Positions 58,263 to 64,000 of a stretch of DNA of 64,000 nucleotides are shown piece after piece. The stretch comes from Paenibacillus mesophilus (lineage in GTDB: Bacteria > Bacillota > Bacilli > Paenibacillales > NBRC-103111): NCBI RefSeq assembly GCF_005938385.1, contig NZ_VCRA01000023.1, positions 46,420 to 110,419 of the forward strand, written 5' to 3'. Under the pieces are notes generated by a model. That model was not told the DNA's origin, did not search any database, and saw only the letters and a list, made by a program, of their open reading frames with translations. The translations under genes and the position numbers were made by a program. Every line of letters begins with the position of its first letter. Positions within the stretch are counted from its first letter, which is position 1.

Positions 58263-59495
58263 ATGAAATGGGTAGTCGCCACGATGAACGTCAGCGCCGT
58301 CACCCGGACGCTGCGTGCCGTTCGCTCCATGAGCCGTCTGTTCGCCATTCTTTCGGTCGCCGCGCTTTTGTTTTTATTCGCAACCGGTCTGATGGGCCTT
58401 GCGCAGCATAAATGGTCGGCCGCCTCGTCCTCGTCGCTCCGAGGCGCCGCTTCGTCGCTTTCCGCTTCTTTTTTTATGGACATGCTTGCGATGGAGCTGC
58501 CGCACCTTCAAGGAAACATAACCACATCGACGTTCTCGCCGAAAAACACGGTTTCGTTTCTGTTCCGGTATACGCTCGGCGTCCATCCTTCGAGTCCGAT
58601 CAGCCTTCTTGCAAGCGAATTGCCGGGGATGCGGAGCGAGTCGAGCGCGCTGCTGTATTCCGGACACGCGACTCAGGCAACCGATTATCCCGCCGATTTT
58701 ACGCCGCCGCCCGATGCTTTCCGCCCGAGCGACAGTCCACCCGCGGCTCAAACGCCACAGCCTTCAGCGCAAGCGCCGGCACTGCAGCAGCCCGATACGG
58801 CGCCGGCCAATCCGGCCCAGGAAGCAGCTTCGAAGGAGCCGCAAATCTTTATCTACCATTCGCATAACCGGGAATCGTTCCTGCCCGAGCTGAAATCGAA
58901 GGGAATCACGAGTCCGGATCTGGCGTACGACACGGATGTGAACGTGACTCTGGTCGGCAAGCGGCTCAAGGAAAAGGTCGAGGCGCTCGGCATCCCGGCG
59001 CTGCAATCGACACCCGACTATCCGTCGACGGTCAAGTCGTTCAACTATGCGAAGTCCTATGCCTATTCGGCGGTAACCGTGAAGGAAGCGATGGCGCAGC
59101 ACAAAAAGCTCGGCATGATCTTCGACGTTCACCGGGATTCATTGAACCGGGATAAAACGACCGTCCGCATCGGCGACAAAGATTATGCTCAAGTGTATTT
59201 CGTCGTAGGCAAAAAAAATCCGGGCTGGGAACAAAACTCGGAGTTCGCGAGCAAAATCCATTCGAAGCTCGAAAGTACGATGCCCGGCATTTCGCGCGGC
59301 GTATACGGCAAAGCTTCGAACGGCAACGGCGAATACAACCAGTCGCTGTCGCCGAACAGTATTTTGCTCGAGATCGGCGGACCTTACAATACGCTCGAGG
59401 AAATGTACCGTACGGCTGATCTGCTCGCGGAGATCATTGTCGACATGCAGCGGGATGCTCTTAAAGCAAGCGCGCCGGCGGGTTCGGCGAGGTAG
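58263..59495 (+). CDS. spoIIP: Stage II sporulation protein P (first copy)
   Basis: A 410-residue peptidoglycan hydrolase needed for septum thinning and engulfment during sporulation. One membrane anchor (about 27-48, FAILSVAALLFLFATGLMG), a Pro/Ala-rich linker (about 150-190), then the hydrolase: FIYHSHNRESFLPEL, VNVTLVGKRLKEK, MIFDVHRDS, YFVVGKKNPGWEQN and NQSLSPNSILLEIGGPYNT. The ATG at 58263 follows GGGAGGG; a longer upstream frame crosses a terminator. In Bacillus it directly follows gpr. A second homologue comes next. Confidence 0.95.
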   Translation: MKWVVATMNVSAVTRTLRAVRSMSRLFAILSVAALLFLFATGLMGLAQHKWSAASSSSLRGAASSLSASFFMDMLAMELPHLQGNITTSTFSPKNTVSFLFRYTLGVHPSSPISLLASELPGMRSESSALLYSGHATQATDYPADFTPPPDAFRPSDSPPAAQTPQPSAQAPALQQPDTAPANPAQEAASKEPQIFIYHSHNRESFLPELKSKGITSPDLAYDTDVNVTLVGKRLKEKVEALGIPALQSTPDYPSTVKSFNYAKSYAYSAVTVKEAMAQHKKLGMIFDVHRDSLNRDKTTVRIGDKDYAQVYFVVGKKNPGWEQNSEFASKIHSKLESTMPGISRGVYGKASNGNGEYNQSLSPNSILLEIGGPYNTLEEMYRTADLLAEIIVDMQRDALKASAPAGSAR

Positions 59496-59560
59496 GCTCC
59501 GATCGGTTGAAACTTTGTCCCGGTGCTGTCGAAGCCCGGACGCGGAAGGAGAAGCATCGA

Positions 59561-60847
59561 ATGAATAGTTGGTCCAAATGGGGGAGCCTGATCAAATCCG
59601 CCGGTTCCGCTCCAGGGTATGGCGGCGTACTGCGGCGCATATTCGCCGCATACGCCGGGATCTCGCTGCTCCTGTTCGCGCTCGCGACGGCCGCGGCGCT
59701 GTGGCAGACGCAAGCAGCGGTTTCGCCGAAAGCGGCGATGAAGCGGATGGCGGCTTCCGTATCGCCGCAGTTTTTTATCGATATGATCGGCTTGGAAGCG
59801 GCCTCCTTGAAACGGTCCGGGGAAACGACGTTCTCCGGAGGCAGTGTCGGCCGTTATTTGGCGGAGAAGCTGCTTCATGTCAATCCGGTCGAGCCGAAGT
59901 CGCTGCTCGCCAGCGAATTGCCGGGAATGCGGGGAACGAAGCGATCGCCGGACGATCCGAAGCGTACGGATTCCCTTGTCGTCAACGGCAACGGCAATGC
60001 GGGACAGGGACAATCCGACGGCAATGCCGCAGGCAAGCCGGCCGATGGCGTTCAAACGCAGGGAGAAGCCGTCGCCGCTCCGGGTTCCGATGCCGGGAAA
60101 GAGCCGCCCTTGCAGCCAACCGGAGGTCAAGGAGCGAACGGCGTCCAGCCTGATCCGATCCCGGTCAAGCCGACTACCGCAGGACGTAAAGTCGTGTTCG
60201 TCTATCATTCTCACCCGCGGGAGTCTTGGGTTCCGGAATTGAAAGTATCGAGCGCGAATGAAGCGGAGGACTCGCAAAAAAACGTAACGCTCGTCGGCAA
60301 ACGGCTGACGGACAAGCTGGAAGAGCAAGGGATCGGCAGCGTCCATTCCGGAGTCGACTATCCGACCAACGTGCCGGGTTACAACTGGAACTATTCCTAC
60401 AAATATTCGCTGCAAACCGTGAAGGAAGCGTTCACGCAAAACAAAGACATCGCCTTCTTGTTCGACATCCATCGCGATTCGGCGGCCCGCGACATTACGA
60501 CCGCTTCGATCGGTGGCACCGATTACGCCAGAGTGTATTTCATCGTCGGCAAAAAAAATGAACGTTGGGAGCAAAACGAAGCGTTCGCAAGAAAAATCCA
60601 CAACAAGCTGGAAGCGGAATATCCGGGACTGTCGCGGGGAATATGGGATAAAGGAAGCGGGGGGCACGCCGAATACAACCAGTCGGTTTCCCCGAACAGC
60701 ATTTTGATCGAGGTAGGAGGTCCGTTCAATTCCCTCGAGGAATCGTACCGGACGGCGGACATTTTGGCCAAAACGATATCGGGCTTGTACTGGGAAGCCG
60801 AGAAAGTAAATGCGACAGCGGGAGCAGCCGTCGCGGTCAATAAATAA
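59561..60847 (+). CDS. Stage II sporulation protein P homologue (second copy)
   Basis: A 428-residue paralogue of the preceding protein with the same plan: one membrane helix (about 29-50, FAAYAGISLLLFALATAAAL), a Gly/Gln-rich linker and the hydrolase with FVYHSHPRESWVPEL, NVTLVGKRLTDKL, FLFDIHRDSAARD, YFIVGKKNERWEQN and NQSVSPNSILIEVGGPFNS. AAGGAG lies 8 bases before ATG. Both copies keep the active-site segments, so both may be active. The linker and N-terminus have diverged, which suggests separate partners or timing. Confidence 0.93.
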   Translation: MNSWSKWGSLIKSAGSAPGYGGVLRRIFAAYAGISLLLFALATAAALWQTQAAVSPKAAMKRMAASVSPQFFIDMIGLEAASLKRSGETTFSGGSVGRYLAEKLLHVNPVEPKSLLASELPGMRGTKRSPDDPKRTDSLVVNGNGNAGQGQSDGNAAGKPADGVQTQGEAVAAPGSDAGKEPPLQPTGGQGANGVQPDPIPVKPTTAGRKVVFVYHSHPRESWVPELKVSSANEAEDSQKNVTLVGKRLTDKLEEQGIGSVHSGVDYPTNVPGYNWNYSYKYSLQTVKEAFTQNKDIAFLFDIHRDSAARDITTASIGGTDYARVYFIVGKKNERWEQNEAFARKIHNKLEAEYPGLSRGIWDKGSGGHAEYNQSVSPNSILIEVGGPFNSLEESYRTADILAKTISGLYWEAEKVNATAGAAVAVNK

Positions 60848-60920
60848 GATGCTTTTGTCCGTGAGGGCATTTACAGGGTAGGACGCAGAATGCGGACGAT
60901 TAGCCGAAGGGGGAGTTACT

Positions 60921-61361
60921 ATGCCGCGTTATTCCGTAACGTTTATCGTCGTTGTCCTGATGCTGTGCTTCGGCATCTTTTTCGGAATCGAAATTGCGAC
61001 GCGAGGAATGGCCAACATTCAGGGGCCGGCTGCCGGCTACGCCGTGCAAGGGCAAAACGGCGGCGGGTCTCAGCCGCCGACGCAGCCTGCAGCCGGCGTC
61101 GGGCAGAATGCGAATGCGGGCGCTGTCCGGCCGAACGGGACGAATGCGAATGCGGGTACGGCGCCCAATCCGGCTGCCGGAAGCGGTGTCGCCCAACAGT
61201 CGGCCGCCCCGGTCCGTCCTCAGCCGAAGCCGCAGCCCCAGCAGATTACGGAAGATTCCGGGGTGAACCGGGTCGGCAATCAAATCGGCGACATGCTCCA
61301 GTCGGCCGCCCATGGTACGATCCGCGCGATCGTATCCGTGCTTGACAGTATCGTGAACTAG
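60921..61361 (+). CDS. yqxA: DUF3679 (YqxA-like) membrane protein
   Basis: A 146-residue protein with one N-terminal membrane helix (TFIVVVLMLCFGIFFGIEIA, residues 7-26), a long Pro/Gln/Ala/Asn-rich linker with repeated NANAG (about 45-115), and a short conserved end (VNRVGNQIGDMLQSAAHGTI). Size, build and position right after spoIIP match YqxA of Bacillus. The role is unknown; linkage to spoIIP hints at sporulation. GGGGGAG precedes ATG. lepA, next in Bacillus, is not found here. Confidence 0.72.
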   Translation: MPRYSVTFIVVVLMLCFGIFFGIEIATRGMANIQGPAAGYAVQGQNGGGSQPPTQPAAGVGQNANAGAVRPNGTNANAGTAPNPAAGSGVAQQSAAPVRPQPKPQPQQITEDSGVNRVGNQIGDMLQSAAHGTIRAIVSVLDSIVN

Positions 61362-61436
61362 GAAGAAAGACGAACCCCCTGGTAGTGAAGATCCGCTTGG
61401 CAGCTTATTCCGTCGGAGAAGCTGTGCTGCTCTCGC

Positions 61437-61570
61437 AACAATAGCTACAACGAAAATTCGAATGTACTTCACCGAACTGCATCGATCAAGCTATTGTTAT
61501 TACTTCCGGAAGAGCCCCGTAATAACATAAAGCGGTATTGGCGGAAACGACCGTTCCGTTCATACCGCTT
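61437..61570. repeat. Two inverted repeats between yqxA and the FhuF-like gene
   Basis: AACAATAGCT (61437-61446) pairs with AGCTATTGTT (61489-61498). AAGCGGTAT (61530-61538) pairs with ATACCGCTT (61562-61570) with an inner GGAA/TTCC. The second may terminate one of the convergent transcripts, although the T-run is poor. No gene is seen in 61362-61643. Confidence 0.45.
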
Positions 61571-61643
61571 AACCGTGTTCTATCCCCTCACAGTGGAATC
61601 TTCTATTTCCGGCGCATGAATGGCAGGGCCCGCGAGGGCCGCG

Positions 61644-62444
61644 TTAAGCGGAATGGCCGCTCTTTTCCCGGATTTTGCATTTCATTTCTTCCCGCTGCGT
61701 TTCGTTCAGAATCGGGCAAGTGTAACACTTTACCCCGTTTTCTTTGCGGTACCACATACAGCACGAGGAGCGGACGATCAATTTCTCTTCCGCCTTGTAC
61801 GGGCTCTCGATGTAGCGCGGAGTGTGCACATACGGATTTTTCCGGCGATTGAACATGTCCGGAGCAAGGGCGAGAAGTAATGCCCGATCGTGCATGTACT
61901 TCTCTTTCAGCGCTTCGTTCGGGGCGTGGCGGGCGACATAGTCGTTGACCGAAATCATCCGGGCTCCGAACTGGTTCCAGATCAGGTCGGGCTTGAAGCC
62001 CGCACATGAGGCGGCTGCCTCGACTACAGGCGTGACCGTATGGAGGAACAAGCCGGTCAGCTCCGTTATAATCGCTTCGTCCCGTCCGGTTTCCGGGAGC
62101 GGCTTCCAGCGAACTTCGTCGATTTTGAGCACGAGGTGTGCATGGTCGTCGTGCGTTTCCAGCTGGACGGTCAAATTGCCGAGCGACAAGTCCAATACGT
62201 GGTCATATTGCCACATATACGTATGGACGGCGGCGGGGATCCCGAAGAAGGCGAGTCCTGTAAACGATACGGCGATGTCCAGACCGAGCCCTTTCAGCAT
62301 ATCTCGTCCCCGGCTCAGCAGGTCTTTCATAATATCCGGCTTCAGCAATTGCGCGGCGGGCACCGAAAATACCGGGTGCTCGCAGCCGTTAGGCGTAATG
62401 TGAAAATATTTGTCGGCGAGCGAAATGTCAAACGATGGCTGCAT
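61644..62444 (-). CDS. FhuF-like ferric-siderophore reductase
   Basis: A 266-residue protein whose end carries the FhuF 2Fe-2S cysteine pattern CC-x10-C-x2-C (Cys228, Cys229, Cys240, Cys243; CCMWYRKENGVKC, CYTCP). The N-terminal 200 residues match the FhuF/IucA-IucC C-terminal type fold (ISVNDYVARHAPNE, WNQFGARM). The family releases iron from imported siderophores by reduction in the cytoplasm. GGGAGG precedes ATG by 7 bases. A Fur-box region with a promoter lies about 290 bases upstream on the same strand, which supports iron control. Confidence 0.82.
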   Translation of the reverse strand: MQPSFDISLADKYFHITPNGCEHPVFSVPAAQLLKPDIMKDLLSRGRDMLKGLGLDIAVSFTGLAFFGIPAAVHTYMWQYDHVLDLSLGNLTVQLETHDDHAHLVLKIDEVRWKPLPETGRDEAIITELTGLFLHTVTPVVEAAASCAGFKPDLIWNQFGARMISVNDYVARHAPNEALKEKYMHDRALLLALAPDMFNRRKNPYVHTPRYIESPYKAEEKLIVRSSCCMWYRKENGVKCYTCPILNETQREEMKCKIREKSGHSA

Positions 62445-62654
62445 ATGAACGTTCCTCCCTGCAAGGCACTATGTACATTTGTATAAGGGGTCGGCGCTGA
62501 TGGGTAAAACCGCGCGACAAATCCTAAGGCCGGTCGTCTCCGGTTAGCGGAGTGAAATAGAAGTCTTTTGGGACTCTTATCTGTTGCGTGACGCAGCCGG
62601 TGCGCGATCTAAGAGACGTTTGGACTATTTGGATAAAGCATCGTTTTTGCCCAA

Positions 62655-62695
62655 AATAAGAGGGGAAAATAGCTCTTATCGGGCAAATCTCCCGC
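62655..62695. repeat. Hairpin in the FhuF-like gene leader
   Basis: TTTGCCCAAAATAAGAG pairs with CTCTTATCGGGCAAA around a GGGGAAAATAG-type loop. Present in the long - strand leader; it has no T-run and could be a structural element of the messenger. Confidence 0.45.
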
Positions 62696-62732
62696 GTGCC
62701 TCGGCTGATTATACGGGGAAAACGGCCTAAAC

Positions 62733-62790
62733 ATGATAACGATTATCATTATTACTACTTATGATAATCGAGCGAAGCAAATCGTGTCAA
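62733..62790 (-). promoter_or_regulatory. Fur-box region and - strand promoter
   Basis: TGATAACGATTATCATTATT (62733-62752) closely fits the Fur consensus GATAATGATAATCATTATC, with a further ATGATAATCG half site at 62761. On the - strand TTGACA (complement of 62785-62790), 18 bases and TATCAT (complement of 62761-62766) form a good promoter whose start region is covered by the Fur box. It would drive the FhuF-like gene. Confidence 0.75.
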
Positions 62791-62872
62791 TGGACGGTTT
62801 CGCGCCGATACGGAAACGTTAACGATCCGGTTCGAATCGGTTAAACAGCCGCTGGTTTGTCCGTTGCGCAAA

Positions 62873-62881
62873 TGGTATGAT
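62873..62881 (+). promoter_or_regulatory. Candidate extended -10 promoter for the gene at 63064
   Basis: TGG followed by TATGAT (62876-62881) fits an extended -10 element. It lies about 20 bases before the tandem hairpin repeats, so the transcript leader would consist almost wholly of them. Confidence 0.5.
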
Positions 62882-62902
62882 ATAGGGGTTTAGAGTGAAG
62901 GT

Positions 62903-63045
62903 TTACGAAGTCAGCTTTGCTGCGCAAAGCTCAGTAGCGCTTACGAAGATAGCTTTGCTTCGCAAAGCTCAGTAGCGCTTACGAAGATAGCTTTGCTTCG
63001 CAAAGCTCAGTAGCGCTTACGAAGATAGCTTTGCTTCGCAAAGCT
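62903..63045 (+). repeat. Tandem array of four 38-base hairpin units in a 5' leader
   Basis: Units start at 62903, 62941, 62979 and 63017 (the last cut at 63045). Each has TTACGAAG, two bases, AGCTTTGC, a 3-base loop, GCAAAGCT and the spacer CAGTAGCGC. Units 2 to 4 are identical where they overlap; unit 1 differs at two or three positions (TC for AT, G for T in the loop). The last unit runs directly into AAGGAGG. There are no unique spacers, so it is not a CRISPR array. Confidence 0.9.
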
Positions 63046-63063
63046 CTAAGGAGGAATTCGACC

Positions 63064-63591
63064 ATGATGAACCGGCGCTTTGTCATCGAAGCCGTGCTGG
63101 TTGCCGTATACGGTCAACTGCTGGTGCCGGGCCGTCCTGTGGAGTATTTGATCCCGTATTCCACCATCCAGGAGCTGTACGAAATGAGAGACAGCAACGA
63201 GCCCGTCATGCCGGAGGCGGACGACGACGCCCACGTCAAGCAGAAAATCGACGAGCTGATCGCATTTTTCGAAGAATCGTTCAACCGCAAAAAAATCGAG
63301 CGCGCCCTGCAAATGCCTTGGAAAAAAAGTCCGCCGCTGCTCGTGAACGACGAAGTGACGTTCACCGTCGTCTACGCGATCGATAACGCCCATTACGGAG
63401 AGACGTTCGATCCCGTGGAAACGGAGCTGATTTTGACGGCGCTGCATGAGAAGGCTCCGATCGTAACGGATCAGCTTGAATTTCTGGACAAAGTGATCGA
63501 CGGGGAAGTGCCCGTTCAGACATACGACGTCGAGGATTTCGAATTCGCCCTGGAGGAACATTTGACGGAAGAGGACTGGAAGTCGCTCTAA
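63064..63591 (+). CDS. Conserved hypothetical protein (175 aa)
   Basis: A 175-residue soluble, acidic protein starting MMNRRFVIEAVLVAVYGQLL. It continues with YLIPYSTIQELYEMRDSNEP, an acidic helix, ALQMPWKKSPPLLVNDEVTF, FDPVETELILTALHEKAPIV and an acidic end. No known fold or catalytic motif is recognised. Similar proteins are remembered from Paenibacillaceae without a proven role. AAGGAGG lies 10 bases before ATG 63064 (ATG 63067 is equally possible). The four-fold hairpin leader directly upstream suggests post-transcriptional control. Function is left open. Confidence 0.75.
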   Translation: MMNRRFVIEAVLVAVYGQLLVPGRPVEYLIPYSTIQELYEMRDSNEPVMPEADDDAHVKQKIDELIAFFEESFNRKKIERALQMPWKKSPPLLVNDEVTFTVVYAIDNAHYGETFDPVETELILTALHEKAPIVTDQLEFLDKVIDGEVPVQTYDVEDFEFALEEHLTEEDWKSL

Positions 63592-63687
63592 GCTTCGGGC
63601 GGCAACAGCGCCGCTCCGACGAACATTCCGTCTGTCCGGTCCAGCCCAGCCCCGTAGCCAGCCTAGTACGGGTACGGCTTCGGCCGC

Positions 63688-63735
63688 ACGCCAAAAACGC
63701 CCTTAATCGCCAAGCGCGGTTGGAGGGCGTTTTTG
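63688..63735 (+). terminator. Terminator after the 175-residue protein gene
   Basis: AAAAACGCCC pairs with GGGCGTTTTT around about 22 bases; T-runs on both strands make it bidirectional. Confidence 0.85.
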
Positions 63736-63807
63736 TTCTTGCTTCAACAGAACTAAAGCGTTAAGGGGTATCCATTCATACGTGCTTAAACTGAACTTCC
63801 GCTCCCC

Positions 63808-63888
63808 TAACTGGAAAACATGCCGTTATTTTTTCGAATTTATCCGCTTCTGCGAAAGTTTTACTGGAAAACCGAGACTGTCGATTAA
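63808..63888. repeat. Second copy of repeat C joined to an element A end
   Basis: TAACTGGAAAAC to TACTGGAAAACC (63808-63873) repeats 39909-39973 with high identity. It is followed without a gap by GAGACTGTCGATTAA (63874-63888), the 15-base tip of element A. The rest of a possible element A copy would lie beyond the window or is absent. Confidence 0.65.
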
Positions 63889-63985
63889 ATCGCCGAATCC
63901 ATTTTGGAGAAAACGATTCAAAAAGGTCGGTTTACCTATTAAAAAACATATTTTTCTCCCATTTCCTCCATTTTACTCGGTATTT

Positions 63986-63994
63986 TGGTATAAT
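63986..63994 (+). promoter_or_regulatory. Candidate extended -10 promoter at the window end
   Basis: TGG directly followed by TATAAT (63989-63994) in an AT-rich stretch suggests a gene starting beyond the window. No clear -35 box. Confidence 0.4.
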
Positions 63995-64000
63995 ATAAAT

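Noticed and set aside
62903..63045. Possible CRISPR array
   Set aside because: The repeats are strictly tandem with no unique spacers, and the array ends in a ribosome site.

Overview
The window looks like chromosomal DNA of an endospore-forming, moderately high-GC Firmicute of the Paenibacillaceae type (Paenibacillus or Cohnella are the closest guesses). Support comes from a germination protease gene (gpr), two spoIIP-type genes, a yqxA/DUF3679 gene, a T-box-controlled tyrS, strong AGGAGG ribosome sites, and many AraC, LacI and GntR regulators with extracytoplasmic solute-binding lipoproteins. The genus is inferred from gene content and style only. Almost all genes lie on the + strand.

The backbone is a housekeeping cluster known from Bacillus (comEC - holA - rpsT - gpr - spoIIP - yqxA - lepA), here pulled apart. 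The comEC 3' end lies at 1-140, holA/rpsT/gpr at 34.9-37.4 kb and spoIIP/spoIIP-like/yqxA at 58.3-61.4 kb. lepA is not in the window. About 34.7 kb separates comEC from holA and about 20.7 kb separates gpr from spoIIP.

Region 1 (0.2-14.5 kb): a VOC protein, then one long operon for uptake and breakdown of an amine or amino acid. It holds a FadR-type regulator, a PuuD-like gamma-glutamyl hydrolase, a PotD-B-C-A polyamine-type ABC transporter, a family 5 binding protein without signal peptide, two aldehyde dehydrogenases, a GABA-type aminotransferase and an ACT-domain malic enzyme. Together these could turn an imported amine into a C4 acid and then pyruvate. Region 2 (14.6-18.6 kb): a small acidic protein, an SRAP-family protein that has lost its catalytic residues, tyrS with a T-box leader, and a low-GC stalk-domain protein. 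Region 3 (18.8-32.4 kb): a sialic-acid/amino-sugar island with two FadR-type regulators, three shared operator-like sites, an intracellular sialidase-like protein, a NanA-like lyase, a FAD oxidoreductase, NanE, NanK, a sugar-binding lipoprotein, an SGNH esterase, NagA and a Tat-exported beta-helix protein, then a VanZ-RDD membrane protein. Region 4 (32.6-37.4 kb): ECF sigma and anti-sigma factors, holA, rpsT, gpr. Region 5 (37.5-58.0 kb): carbohydrate sensing and uptake (a membrane AraC sensor, two orphan binding lipoproteins, two Gfo/Idh oxidoreductases, an AraC regulator, a LacI regulator with three matching operators, a complete binding protein plus two-permease set, a second Tat beta-helix protein), then secreted proteins, a YibQ-like deacetylase and a glycosyltransferase. 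Region 6 (58.2-64 kb): spoIIP twice, yqxA, a Fur-controlled FhuF-like protein, and a conserved unknown gene behind a tandem-hairpin leader.

The most unusual layer is intergenic. Several families of dispersed structured repeats occur, two of them flanked by short direct repeats like transposed MITEs. There is also a compact leader hairpin of identical geometry directly in front of the ribosome sites of two unrelated genes (7180-7218 and 63016-63054); at the second gene it is amplified into four tandem copies. No tRNA, rRNA, CRISPR array or complete insertion sequence was seen.
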